In this document: positions 25,160 through 34,578 of the stretch, one piece after another
Layout of the letters: the number at the start of each line of letters is the position of its first letter
Numbering within the stretch: position 1 is the first letter of the stretch
Assembly: GCF_001310225.1 (NCBI RefSeq)
Contig: NZ_CP012898.1
Location: 2,108,001-2,172,000, forward strand
Origin: Pseudalgibacter alginicilyticus
GTDB taxonomy: Bacteria > Bacteroidota > Bacteroidia > Flavobacteriales > Flavobacteriaceae
DNA: 64,000 nucleotides
Direction of reading: 5' to 3'
The notes under the pieces: generated by a model
What the model saw: the letters and a program-made list of their open reading frames with translations, nothing else
What the model was told of the DNA's origin: nothing
Databases searched by the model: none
Translations under genes and position numbers: made by a program

Positions 25160-26515
25160 TTAATTAATTATTAATTTTGATGTAGCCGAAAGTCCTTGTA
25201 TAGAAATTTTAAGCACATAAAACCCACTTTTTAATGTACTTACATCCAATACACTTGTTGGTAATTTAGTTTGAAGTACGCGTCTTCCATTCACATCAAA
25301 TAATTCTATATTTTTTTCTTCAAGAGTTTTTGACTTGATATAAACCAATCCATTAGTTACTGGATTTGGATAAATGCTTACACCCAATTGCTCAAATGTT
25401 TTAGTAGATAAAATGGTACCATCTATTTTTAATCCTGGCGAATAACTTAAACCCGTACCTACTGTTGTATGTAATGAAAACCCACCTGTGATATCCGGAC
25501 TTCTTGTAATGGATTGGTCATTGCCTAAGTCTAATGAAGAGCTTTCATAATCAAATATAAAAACAACATTATCAGAAGCATCAGTAATAATTATAGCATC
25601 TCCTGTATTCCCTAAACTTAAACTTGAATCGGAAGCTGTTTGCACAATAGCATTTCCAAAAAAGTTAGACACTTCGCTTGGAGTCCCCCCTCCAAAAACA
25701 ACAATAGCTTGTCCATCAAGAATACTTGTTAATGGGAAAATATGTCTTGGTGTTTTGCTTCCACTAGCATTATTAAAGCTTGTAAAATCATGCAGTTTAT
25801 AACCTGAAATATCTATTGTGCCTCCAGAATTATTAAAAAATTCTAAAAACTCATCTTCTGTAATATCAACGATTAAATCTCCATTAGCATCTCCAGAAGT
25901 AGATTCTGGGTCGGCCAAGATTTCATTTAAAACTAAGGATAAGCTTTCTGTAAATTCCGTTTGTAATTCTCCTGCCGAATGTCTTATGCCATTTCCTAAT
26001 TGATGATAAATAAAATCCCCTGTAATATTTGGAAATCTTGCTATGGATTGATCTTCTGAGTCATCCCATTGTTCTGCTTCACCATCCAAGGTAATCACGA
26101 GTTCCTCAGAAGCATTTTGAATTGTCATTGTATCGCCTGTATCATTCATTCCTAAGCCACCTGAGCTTGCTACTTGCGCAATAACAGTAGGGTGATTAGT
26201 ATTAAAATTGGATAAATCTCCGCCTCCAAAAACTACAAAAATACCATTTGCAGGAATAATGGTACTTGATGGTACCGTGTGTCTTAATTCTGTGCCATCT
26301 GAAATTGTATAACCACTTATATCTAACGGGCTTGCACTATTATTAATAAATTCCAAAAACTCATCCTCGGTTGCATTTCTAATTCCGTCTTCATTGTTAT
26401 CTCCTCCATGAGTTGTTGTATTTGGAGCTACATCAAAGGCCGCTTCATTCAGTACTAATTGAGCAGACATGGTATAAGCAGTTAAGAAAAATAATATAAT
26501 GTAAAGTTTTTTCAT
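25160..26515 (-). CDS. Lamin-tail-domain protein with T9SS sorting domain
   Basis: 451 residues. Signal peptide ending near MSAQL. Two lamin-tail (LTD) domains at ~20-160 and ~190-345 share EFLEFINNSASPLDISGY / EFLEFFNNSGGTIDISGY and VVFGGGD / VVFGGGT. The C-terminal ~80 residues (SIYPNPVTNGLVYIKS ... SGFYVLKISI) are a type A sorting domain, so it is exported by the type IX system to the surface. LTDs in bacteria often occur in extracellular proteins with or beside hydrolases; no catalytic domain is seen here. It lies 30 bases after the M14 peptidase gene. Confidence 0.8.
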   Translation of the reverse strand: MKKLYIILFFLTAYTMSAQLVLNEAAFDVAPNTTTHGGDNNEDGIRNATEDEFLEFINNSASPLDISGYTISDGTELRHTVPSSTIIPANGIFVVFGGGDLSNFNTNHPTVIAQVASSGGLGMNDTGDTMTIQNASEELVITLDGEAEQWDDSEDQSIARFPNITGDFIYHQLGNGIRHSAGELQTEFTESLSLVLNEILADPESTSGDANGDLIVDITEDEFLEFFNNSGGTIDISGYKLHDFTSFNNASGSKTPRHIFPLTSILDGQAIVVFGGGTPSEVSNFFGNAIVQTASDSSLSLGNTGDAIIITDASDNVVFIFDYESSSLDLGNDQSITRSPDITGGFSLHTTVGTGLSYSPGLKIDGTILSTKTFEQLGVSIYPNPVTNGLVYIKSKTLEEKNIELFDVNGRRVLQTKLPTSVLDVSTLKSGFYVLKISIQGLSATSKLIIN

Positions 26516-26545
26516 AGTTCTAAATATTTAATGGATTAATACAAT

Positions 26546-27763
26546 TTATTGAGTTAAAATTTTCATCATTTCTTTAGCAGACACTTCGCCTACAACTTTT
26601 ATTCTTTCTTTAGGAGTTGCATCACCTATTTCATAAGTTATTCCAACAGCATCGTGACCATTTAAAAACCATCCTTTCGATACTGGTTTTGTACTATTAC
26701 CTGAATCTTCATTAACTTTATAATTAGGAATATTGTTTTCTAACCCAGCAAACCAATCATCTATAAAATTTGGCAATGCCGTACTTTCTCTTGTTTCATT
26801 CGTATAAAAAACATCGTGATATGTGGAGTGAAAGTCTAACCCTAAAATTAATTTAGCCTTGTTTTTATTCAATGTTTTTGTTATATACTTTACGGTTTGT
26901 TTTATTTCAGGTTGATTGTACACAGACCAATCTCTATTAGTGTCTATACCTCCGCTATTATGTCTCCAATGTCCTAAGTCAACTCCATCTGGATTCATTA
27001 GAGGAAACACTAATACATGGTATTTACTTAGAAACTTATTTGAAAGTTCAGAATCGTTTAAAATTGTTTCAAGAAAACTTTGGAAAGCATAATAACCTGT
27101 TACCTCTGGTGGATGCTGTCTTGTTAACAATACAATAACATTTTTACCTTTTGGATTACCTTTACTAATATTCAACACTGTTAAATCTTTTCCTAAAGGT
27201 GTTTTTCCATATACTAAAGGATTAACAAATGCTTCTTTTCCATTTATTAATTCAGTATACCAATTTTTAACATCTGTTGATGATTGAATTTCTTGAGCAG
27301 CAATAAGCATTGGCTCAGTAGTTAAGTTAACTTTTATGGTAACATCTCTATTATTTTTAAATACCTGACTACTATCTATAATGCGCCAAGTATTACCTTT
27401 TTTTAGTTTGGCTACATACCTATGTTTATAATTTTCAGGATACTTAAAAGTGAAATAGAAAGGTTTTGATGTTTTAGCCCAAGTTTTAAAAGCATAATAC
27501 GCACTATTATTAATTGGTGTGTTTTCTGGATTTATAATTACCTGAGCGGTACTATCATTAATTTTTTTTAATCCATTGAGGCGGGCACCATCAAATTCAT
27601 TAGTTACAAATACCCCTAAATCAGATAATTCATAGGTTTTTTTTAATTGGTATGTAATTGGTTTTGAGCTTGTATCAACAGGCGTTATAAACTCCACAGT
27701 TTTAACTCCTGAACAACTTACAACTGTAAAAAATAACACAAAATACAATGCTTTTTTAACCAT
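26546..27763 (-). CDS. M14-family zinc carboxypeptidase, lipoprotein
   Basis: 405 residues, lipobox VVSC (Cys17). An N-terminal ~165-residue beta domain is followed by an M14 catalytic domain: RQHPPEVTG (zinc His217 and Glu220), MNPDGVDLGHWRHNSGG, DTNRDW (Asn276, Arg277), LDFHSTYHD (third zinc ligand His312) and TYEIGD (catalytic Glu378). M14 enzymes remove C-terminal residues; some act on gamma-D-Glu-diaminopimelate bonds. It is the first gene of the SusC/SusD operon, divergent from the MocR regulator, with a direct-repeat site just upstream. Confidence 0.9.
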   Translation of the reverse strand: MVKKALYFVLFFTVVSCSGVKTVEFITPVDTSSKPITYQLKKTYELSDLGVFVTNEFDGARLNGLKKINDSTAQVIINPENTPINNSAYYAFKTWAKTSKPFYFTFKYPENYKHRYVAKLKKGNTWRIIDSSQVFKNNRDVTIKVNLTTEPMLIAAQEIQSSTDVKNWYTELINGKEAFVNPLVYGKTPLGKDLTVLNISKGNPKGKNVIVLLTRQHPPEVTGYYAFQSFLETILNDSELSNKFLSKYHVLVFPLMNPDGVDLGHWRHNSGGIDTNRDWSVYNQPEIKQTVKYITKTLNKNKAKLILGLDFHSTYHDVFYTNETRESTALPNFIDDWFAGLENNIPNYKVNEDSGNSTKPVSKGWFLNGHDAVGITYEIGDATPKERIKVVGEVSAKEMMKILTQ

Positions 27764-27793
27764 AATTAACCTCTTTTTTACTTTAATTTAAGA

Positions 27794-27822
27794 TAAATTT
27801 AAGACAGGAACTTATTAAACAA
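27794..27822 (-). promoter_or_regulatory. Candidate promoter of the M14-SusC/SusD operon
   Basis: On the minus strand: TTG (27822-27820), 18 bases, TAAATTTA (27801-27794), one base off TAnnTTTG. It lies 31 bases upstream of the M14 peptidase ATG. The near copy of the ATACCA repeat begins one base upstream of the TTG, a position suited to an activator that touches RNA polymerase. The weak -7 also fits activation. Confidence 0.4.
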
Positions 27823-27823
27823 G

Positions 27824-27860
27824 GCATACCAATTATATTTTATTAAAGCATACCAATTAT
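27824..27860. promoter_or_regulatory. Two direct repeats GCATACCAATTAT, probable MocR binding site
   Basis: Identical 13-base copies at 27824-27836 and 27848-27860, 24 bases apart start to start, in the region between the divergent M14-SusC/SusD operon and the MocR gene. ATACCA direct repeats are, from memory, the reported operator of the MocR-family regulator GabR of Bacillus. A third, inverted copy (TAATTGGTATG, 27644-27654) lies inside the M14 gene about 110 bases from its start. Confidence 0.6.
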
Positions 27861-28019
27861 TACGAAGCTAATTATTAGTATTTTAGTGTTTTCAAATATC
27901 CTTTGAATTTTTATTAATAATTTCGTCAAATCGCCGTTTTTTTTTCATCAAAAACAAGCAAAAACCAAATTTTAAACATAGGAATTATCAGTCAACTTTT
28001 ATTAAAAAAACCACAAATA

Positions 28020-29501
28020 TTGAAATATAACATTAAAAATATTTTATTAATTCATGGCTTTGGAGACAAAGAAAATTATCAAAATATTTACATCAATTTA
28101 TATAAGGCTTTAAAACTTGCCATTGTAAAAAATGCTCTTAAAAGTCATGCTCAACTGCCACCAACTCGTGTTTTAGCAAAAGATATTGGTGTTTCAAGAA
28201 GCACCGTAATCAAAGCATACGATTTGTTAGTTTTAGAAAAATATGTGAATACAAAAGTAGGCTCTGGTTATTACGTTAATTCTAGTAAAAGCAAAAAGCT
28301 ACAGACACCTATTGGTGCTAAATTTGAACTTGGTGACTATCCTAAAATTTCAAAACGAGGACTTGCATTCAAAAGCAATATTCAAATAATAAATAATTAT
28401 AAATCAAATACAGGTATTGCTTTTAGACCAGGCTTACCGCCTTTAGATATTTTTCCGGTTAGCCAATGGAAAAACTTAGTTAATAATTATTGGAAAACGG
28501 TAAAGGCTTCAGAATTATCATACTCACATACAACAGGTATTAACTCTTTAAAGAAAAACATTTCTAATTATTTGAAAATTTATAGAAATATAGATTGCGA
28601 TCCTAATCAAGTAGTAATTACTACAGGCTCACTTCATTCATTATCTCTAATTGGTGACGCCTTAATTGATAAAAATGACGAAGTAGTTATTGAGAATCCA
28701 ACCTATCCGTATGCCTACAATTTATTTAATAGCTTAAAATCTAAAATTTGTCCAGCCCCCATAGATAAAGAAGGAATGGAACTTAAAAATCTGAAAGTTT
28801 TTAATCCTAAAATCATATACACTACACCTTCAAATCAATACCCTACAGGTGTAAAAATGAGTTTAGAAAGAAGGCTTGAACTTGTAAAATGGGCTTCATC
28901 TAAAAACGCAATTATAGTTGAAGACGATTATGATCACGAATTTAGTAATTGGGAAAACCCTATCTCCTCTATTTATAGCTTAGACAAGCAAGAACGTGTT
29001 GTGTATTTAGGTACATTCAACAAACTTTTACACCCTTCATTACGATTAGGGTATATGATTGTTCCTCATTATTTATTGGATACAGTAACAGCACTCTACC
29101 AACAGTCTAGTAGGTTTGTTAATCCTGCTTCACAAAAAATACTAAGTGCATTTATTGAAAAAGATTACTTAAATAAACACATTAGACATGTTTTAGAAGT
29201 ATCCTTAGAACGAAAAAGTGTGTTTTTAGATTCTTTTTCTAATCATTTAGAGGAGTACATAGACATTAACAATAAAAATAGCGGCCTCCATATTATTGGG
29301 CATTTAGATAAAAATATAAATGACCAAAAATTATCTGATTTTTTAAAAACTAAAGGCATAACCACACACCCTTATAGTTTGTACTTTATTGAAGGCAAAA
29401 AAAGGAACGGATTAATTATGGGTTATAGTTCTGTTAATAATAAAACAATCAAAGAAACTATTTTTAAAATGAAAAATGAGGTAGACAATTTTAAAAACTA
29501 A
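28020..29501 (+). CDS. MocR-type transcriptional regulator (GntR DNA-binding plus PLP aminotransferase-like domain)
   Basis: 493 residues from TTG 28020. Residues ~20-90 are a GntR winged helix (LPPTRVLAKDIGVSRSTVIKAYDLLV ... GSGYYV). Residues ~125-490 are a fold-type I aminotransferase-like domain with TTGSLHSLSLIGDAL, PSNQYPTG, VEDDYDHEF and the PLP lysine in GTFNKLLHPSLRLGY (Lys335). MocR proteins use PLP to sense amino acids or vitamin B6. Gene position and the ATACCA repeats suggest control of both arms of the locus, in response to an amino acid (inference). Confidence 0.92.
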   Translation: MKYNIKNILLIHGFGDKENYQNIYINLYKALKLAIVKNALKSHAQLPPTRVLAKDIGVSRSTVIKAYDLLVLEKYVNTKVGSGYYVNSSKSKKLQTPIGAKFELGDYPKISKRGLAFKSNIQIINNYKSNTGIAFRPGLPPLDIFPVSQWKNLVNNYWKTVKASELSYSHTTGINSLKKNISNYLKIYRNIDCDPNQVVITTGSLHSLSLIGDALIDKNDEVVIENPTYPYAYNLFNSLKSKICPAPIDKEGMELKNLKVFNPKIIYTTPSNQYPTGVKMSLERRLELVKWASSKNAIIVEDDYDHEFSNWENPISSIYSLDKQERVVYLGTFNKLLHPSLRLGYMIVPHYLLDTVTALYQQSSRFVNPASQKILSAFIEKDYLNKHIRHVLEVSLERKSVFLDSFSNHLEEYIDINNKNSGLHIIGHLDKNINDQKLSDFLKTKGITTHPYSLYFIEGKKRNGLIMGYSSVNNKTIKETIFKMKNEVDNFKN

Positions 29502-29541
29502 AAATCAGCACAAATACATTCATTAAACACAAAATACATAC

Positions 29542-32061
29542 ATGAAAAAATTACTATTTATCCTCGCATTATTTCCATTTCTAATTTTTGCGCAACACAA
29601 CACAGACCTTTCTTATTATCTACCCCAGGATATTACCTATAATACAAACATTCCAACTCCAGAAAGCATTATCGGTCATCAAGTAGGGCAATGGCACATT
29701 TCGCACGATAAATTAGTACAGTATATGAATGCCTTGGCCAAATCATCAGACAGAATTACCATAAAAACTATAGGTAAAACTTTTGAAGACAGACCATTAC
29801 TACTGTTAACCATTACAGCTCCAAAAAACCAAATTAAAATAGAAACCATCAAAAAAGAACACTTAGATGCTACTAATGATGTTTCTAATGTAAATGTTGA
29901 TAATATGCCCATTGTTGTTTACCAAGGATTTTCAATTCACGGAAATGAGCCTAGTGGCACCAATGCAGCGCTTTTAGCTGCCTATTATTTAGCTGCAGCT
30001 GAAAGTAATGATGTTAAAGATTTATTAGAACACACTGTTATTTTATTAGATCCTTCTATGAATCCGGATGGTTTACAACGGTTTGCTTATTGGGCAAACT
30101 CTAACAAGAATAAAAACTTAACCTCAGACCCTAACGATAGAGAATATAACGAAGATTGGCCAAAGGGAAGAACCAATCATTATTGGTTTGATTTAAATAG
30201 AGATTGGTTAGCTGTACAATTACCTGAATCTAGAGCAAGAATTGAAGCTTTTCAAGAATGGCTACCTAATATTTTAACCGACCATCATGAAATGGGAACA
30301 AATGCAACGTTCTTTTTCCAACCAGGTGTACCTGAAAGAGTTCATCCACTTACCTCTAATAAAAATCAAGAAATAACAAAAGGCATATCTAATTATCATG
30401 CCAAAGCCTTGGATAAAATTGGATCATTTTATTATACAGAAGAAAGCTATGATGATTTTTATTATGGAAAAGGTTCTGCCTACCCAGATATAAATGGCGG
30501 TATTGGAATTTTGTTTGAGCAAGCAAGTTCACGAGGACATGTGCAAGAAAGTTCAAATGGATTACTAACCTTTCCTTTTACCATTAAAAATCAGTTTACA
30601 ACAGCACTTTCTACCTTAGAAGCGGCAAAAAATATGCGTGTTGAAATATTAAACTATCAGCATAATTTTTATGAAAATGCAAGAAGCGAAGCAGCAAAAC
30701 AAAAAAAGAATGCTATTGTTTTTGGTGATGAAAAAGATTTTTCTAAAACCTATCATTTAGCAGAAATTCTAAAAAAACAAAATATTACGGTTCATGAATT
30801 GAATGCGGATTTTACAGCAGAAGGAAAACACTTCAAAAAAGGCTATAGTTTTATAATACCAAAAAATCAAAAAAATATACGTGTTATTGATGCTATGTTT
30901 GAAAAAAGAACGGTTTTTCAAGACAGTATCTTTTATGATGTATCTACCTGGACCTATCCTTTGGCTTTTAATGTAGATTATTCTGAAGGTGCTTATATGG
31001 ATAAAGCTGGAGATGAAGTTACAAATCTTCAACTGAAAGACGGGGAAGTTTCAGACATTAGTAATTATGGTTATGTTATGGAATGGCATGATTATTACAC
31101 GCCCAAAGCCCTAAATGCTATTTTAAATAAAGAATTAAGAGCTAAAGTAGCCCTTAAACCATTTAGTCTTAATGGAAAAACATATGACTACGGAACTATT
31201 TTAATTCCGGTACAAAACCAAGCATTAGAAAGTAATGAGTTGTATGACTATTTAAAAGAGGTGGCAAAAAACAGCCATGTAGAAATTAATGCCGTATTTA
31301 CAGGAATTACCCAAGGCATCGATTTAGGAAGTAGATATTTTAAATCACTTGATAAAATAAAGGTGGCATTACTGGTAGGAAGTGGCGTGTCATCCTATGA
31401 TGCAGGAGAAATATGGCATCTATTTGATCAGAGATACGATATTACAATTACAAAATTAGATGTAAACTCAGTATATGGAGCCGATTTAGAACGTTACAAT
31501 TCCATAATCATTCCAAGTATGTTATCAAGTGCCTTAAGTGAAAGTGCAACTAAAAAAATAAAAACTTGGGTACAAAACGGAGGAACAGTTATCGGTTATG
31601 AAAACACCATTAAGTGGTTTAACAGTAAAGAGTTTGCTAAGTTAGACTTTAAAGACAAAGCTAAAGTGCCTGCTCATAATATAACTTATGAACAGGAATC
31701 TGATTTCAAGAAAGCTCAAACTATTAGTGGGGCCATTTTTGAAGCTGAAATAGACAGATCGAACCCTATTAATTTTGGTTATAAAAATAATAAAATAGCC
31801 TTATTTAAAAGCACCACACTTTTTTTAGAAGCAGATAGTAGCAGCTATAACAACCCGATAAAGTATACTAAAACCCCTCTTTTAAGTGGATATATTTCAA
31901 AACCTAATTTAGAAGTTTTAAAAAGTACTGTTCCTTTTAAGGTGAAAAGTTTAGGAAAAGGAAACGTGGTTTCTTTTACAGACAATACAAATTTTAGAGC
32001 CTTTTGGTTTGGAACCAATAAACTTTTAATGAATGCTGTGTTTTTTAGAGATCAACTTTAA
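29542..32061 (+). CDS. Large M14-family zinc carboxypeptidase
   Basis: 839 residues with a Sec signal ending near FAQH. Residues ~45-370 are an M14 domain: GFSIHGNEPSG (zinc His133, Glu136), LDPSMNPDG, WFDLNRDW, LTDHHEMG (third ligand His248 or 249) and GIGILFEQ (probable catalytic Glu). The ~460-residue C-terminal part ends in a Rossmann-like, amidotransferase-like module (KVALLVGSGVSSYDAGEIW, IIIPSMLSSAL, GGTVIGYE). This architecture is common in exported Bacteroidota peptidases. It is a second, distinct M14 enzyme in the locus and lies 40 bases after the regulator gene. Confidence 0.9.
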   Translation: MKKLLFILALFPFLIFAQHNTDLSYYLPQDITYNTNIPTPESIIGHQVGQWHISHDKLVQYMNALAKSSDRITIKTIGKTFEDRPLLLLTITAPKNQIKIETIKKEHLDATNDVSNVNVDNMPIVVYQGFSIHGNEPSGTNAALLAAYYLAAAESNDVKDLLEHTVILLDPSMNPDGLQRFAYWANSNKNKNLTSDPNDREYNEDWPKGRTNHYWFDLNRDWLAVQLPESRARIEAFQEWLPNILTDHHEMGTNATFFFQPGVPERVHPLTSNKNQEITKGISNYHAKALDKIGSFYYTEESYDDFYYGKGSAYPDINGGIGILFEQASSRGHVQESSNGLLTFPFTIKNQFTTALSTLEAAKNMRVEILNYQHNFYENARSEAAKQKKNAIVFGDEKDFSKTYHLAEILKKQNITVHELNADFTAEGKHFKKGYSFIIPKNQKNIRVIDAMFEKRTVFQDSIFYDVSTWTYPLAFNVDYSEGAYMDKAGDEVTNLQLKDGEVSDISNYGYVMEWHDYYTPKALNAILNKELRAKVALKPFSLNGKTYDYGTILIPVQNQALESNELYDYLKEVAKNSHVEINAVFTGITQGIDLGSRYFKSLDKIKVALLVGSGVSSYDAGEIWHLFDQRYDITITKLDVNSVYGADLERYNSIIIPSMLSSALSESATKKIKTWVQNGGTVIGYENTIKWFNSKEFAKLDFKDKAKVPAHNITYEQESDFKKAQTISGAIFEAEIDRSNPINFGYKNNKIALFKSTTLFLEADSSSYNNPIKYTKTPLLSGYISKPNLEVLKSTVPFKVKSLGKGNVVSFTDNTNFRAFWFGTNKLLMNAVFFRDQL

Positions 32062-32259
32062 AATAAGTCGATGGGGGTCCAATAGTATAAATATGGAAAC
32101 CACTCAATCTAAAAATTGAATTTGAAATCTTATAACTTTCAACATTACCATAAATAACACAATCATCTTAGCAAAACTTTGGAGTTAACGCCTAAAAACG
32201 TAAAGTCAAGGATGACTTAAATTTATAGTATCAAAAAAAACAATGTTAAAATAATATTT

Positions 32260-33981
32260 ATGTTTTATTCAAAACAATTAATCTATTCAATTTGTCTTTT
32301 CCTTTTGTTTTTTTCTTGTAAAAAGTCATCAAATGGTACTAAAACTTTGAATTCAGTAACAAAACAACAAGGAGTTTTAGCGCAAAATGCTATAGTCGTT
32401 TCCGCAAGAAAAGAAGCTTCTAAAATTGGAGTAGAAATCTTAAAAAAGGGAGGAAATGCTTTTGATGCTATGATTGCAACAGAAATGGCTCTTGCCGTTA
32501 CCTATCCATGCGCAGGTAATTTAGGCGGGGGCGGATTTATGGTTTATCGAAAAAAAGATGGGGAAACTGGAGCATTAGATTATCGTGAAAAAGCACCAAT
32601 AGCAGCATCAAAAAACATGTATTTAGATGCTGAAGGTAATCCTAAAAATAAAATGAGTCGCACAGGTGCCATGGCAGTGGGTGTACCAGGAACCATATCA
32701 GGAATTTTTGCTGTCCATAAAAAATTTGGCTCTTTACCAATTAAAGACATCCTACAACCTGTTGTAGAATTGGCTAAAAACGGCTATGAAATTACAGAAA
32801 AACAAGCCATTCGTTTTAAAAACTCAAAACAAACATTTATTGAAGTAAATGGCGACACCATTCTATATGCACAAAATCATAAAGCCTTAGACACTATTAA
32901 AAATCCAGAATTGGCTCATACTTTAGAGCGTATTATAAAAAATGGTCAATCTGAATTTTACAAAGGTGAAACTGCCAAGTTATTAGTAAATCATCTCCAA
33001 AAAAAAGGAGGAATCGTAACTATGGAAGATTTGGCAAAATATGAAGCGAAATGGAGAACCCCGATTCGTTTTAGTTACGATAATTTAACGCTCATTTCAA
33101 TGTCTCCTCCTTCAAGCGGCGGAATTTGTTTAGCTCAAATTATGAAAATGATTGAGCCCTATGAATTATCAGATTACGGGCATAACACCTCAAAATATAT
33201 TCAAGTAATTGCAGAGGCAGAACGAAGGGCTTATGCAGACCGTAGTTTTTATCTTGGAGATCCTGATTTTGTAGACATACCTACAGACCACTTACTAAGT
33301 GAAAGTTATTTAAAAGGACGAATGGATGATTTTAGTTGGGATAAAGCAACATTATCGTCAGAATTAAGTCATGGAAACATTATAAATGTTGAAAGTGATG
33401 AAACCACACATTATTCTATAATAGATCAATTCGGAAATGCCATTTCAGTAACTACAACCCTAAATGGAGGGTTTGGCTCAAAATTATATGTTCCAGAACT
33501 TGGTTTTTTCCTTAATAATGAAATGGACGATTTTAGCTCAAAACCAGGAACCCCAAACATGTTTGGTTTAACTGGAGCGGAAGCAAACTCAATTGCACCT
33601 GAAAAAAGAATGTTAAGCTCTATGACTCCAACTATTGTTGAAAAAAATGGACAATTATGGATGTCAGTTGGTACTCCAGGGGGTTCTACAATAATAACGT
33701 CTGTTTTGCAAAGTATTTTAAATGTAAAAGAATTTAATATGTCCATGCAAGAATCTGTGAGTGCACCAAGATTTCACCACCAGTGGTTACCAGACATAGT
33801 AAGGTTTGAGAGAAATTCTTTTGATGGAAACATGTTAGACAGTTTGCGTGATAAAGGATACAATGTAGAAGAAAAGGCTTCACGAATTATAGGCAAAGTT
33901 GATGGTATTTTGGTTTTATCAAATGGTACTTTAGAAGGAGGCGCCGATCCAAGAGGAGATGATACAGCTATTGGCTTTTAA
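32260..33981 (+). CDS. ggt: Gamma-glutamyltransferase, lipoprotein form
   Basis: 573 residues, lipobox FFSC (Cys20). Full-length Ntn-hydrolase: [35 protein letters not shown], the autoprocessing nucleophile in ETTHYSIID (Thr383), and [27 protein letters not shown] at the end. It cleaves or transfers gamma-glutamyl groups in the periplasm or at the cell surface. Lipid anchoring is less usual than a soluble periplasmic form. It lies 198 bases after the large M14 gene, a gap with only a weak 6-bp hairpin (32203-32218), and 31 bases before the VOC gene. Confidence 0.93.
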   Translation: MFYSKQLIYSICLFLLFFSCKKSSNGTKTLNSVTKQQGVLAQNAIVVSARKEASKIGVEILKKGGNAFDAMIATEMALAVTYPCAGNLGGGGFMVYRKKDGETGALDYREKAPIAASKNMYLDAEGNPKNKMSRTGAMAVGVPGTISGIFAVHKKFGSLPIKDILQPVVELAKNGYEITEKQAIRFKNSKQTFIEVNGDTILYAQNHKALDTIKNPELAHTLERIIKNGQSEFYKGETAKLLVNHLQKKGGIVTMEDLAKYEAKWRTPIRFSYDNLTLISMSPPSSGGICLAQIMKMIEPYELSDYGHNTSKYIQVIAEAERRAYADRSFYLGDPDFVDIPTDHLLSESYLKGRMDDFSWDKATLSSELSHGNIINVESDETTHYSIIDQFGNAISVTTTLNGGFGSKLYVPELGFFLNNEMDDFSSKPGTPNMFGLTGAEANSIAPEKRMLSSMTPTIVEKNGQLWMSVGTPGGSTIITSVLQSILNVKEFNMSMQESVSAPRFHHQWLPDIVRFERNSFDGNMLDSLRDKGYNVEEKASRIIGKVDGILVLSNGTLEGGADPRGDDTAIGF

Positions 33982-34012
33982 AAAAACTATTAATAATAAA
34001 AAAACAGATAAA

Positions 34013-34432
34013 ATGACACAACTTTTTCATTTAGCAATCCCGGTTCAGAATTTAGAAAATTGTAGAACTTTTTATAGAGATGTTTTACAGTGCACTGAAG
34101 GTAGAAGCGATAAAAAATGGGTGGATTTTGACTTCTTCGGTCATCAATTCGTCATTCACCAGAAAGACAATTATCAACCAACCAAATCCATAACAAATCC
34201 TGTAGATGGACATGAGGTACCTGTTCCTCACTTTGGAGTGATTTTAGCATGGGAGGATTGGCAAAATTTAGCAAATAGATTAAAAGCCGCAGGTACAGAA
34301 TTTATAATAGAGCCGACAATTAGGTTTAAAGGAAAAGTTGGGGAACAAGCAACCATGTTTTTTAATGACCCTGAGAATAATGCGCTTGAATTTAAATCTT
34401 TTAAAGATATGGCTCAGGTTTTTGCTAAATAA
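34013..34432 (+). CDS. VOC-family (glyoxalase/dioxygenase fold) protein
   Basis: 139 residues from ATG 34013; the frame is open back to 33959 but that part overlaps the ggt end and is not family-like. Paired beta-alpha-beta-beta-beta modules: [21 protein letters not shown], then [17 protein letters not shown] and [15 protein letters not shown]. His6 and the Glu in ALEFK are likely metal ligands. Close relatives are uncharacterised VOC proteins; a substrate cannot be named. It lies inside the regulator-peptidase-ggt gene string. Confidence 0.8.
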   Translation: MTQLFHLAIPVQNLENCRTFYRDVLQCTEGRSDKKWVDFDFFGHQFVIHQKDNYQPTKSITNPVDGHEVPVPHFGVILAWEDWQNLANRLKAAGTEFIIEPTIRFKGKVGEQATMFFNDPENNALEFKSFKDMAQVFAK

Positions 34433-34434
34433 TA

Positions 34435-34578
34435 AAATTATTTTTTCCAGATATCTCAAGATACTTAATCATCATGTATTATTCAGAAATTTGAGATACT
34501 TGTAAATAAACTCAAAAATAACAAATTTAAAAAAACAGGTTATCGAACTTTAGTTTTAACTATGTATATCCAATAAAA
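34435..34578 (+). promoter_or_regulatory. Repeat-bearing leader of the DadA-like gene
   Basis: AGATACTT occurs twice in direct orientation (34459-34466 and 34494-34501, 35 bases apart) and TATCTCAA/TTGAGATA form an 8-bp inverted pair (34452-34459, 34491-34498). A regulator site is possible; no standard promoter element is seen. Confidence 0.3.

Noticed and set aside
32062-32259. A possible riboswitch or small RNA before ggt
   Set aside because: Only a 6-bp hairpin (32203-32218) is visible, with no known conserved core.
33959-34012. Upstream in-frame start for the VOC protein
   Set aside because: It overlaps the end of ggt, and the 18 added residues are basic and unlike the family; ATG 34013 gives the normal N-terminus.
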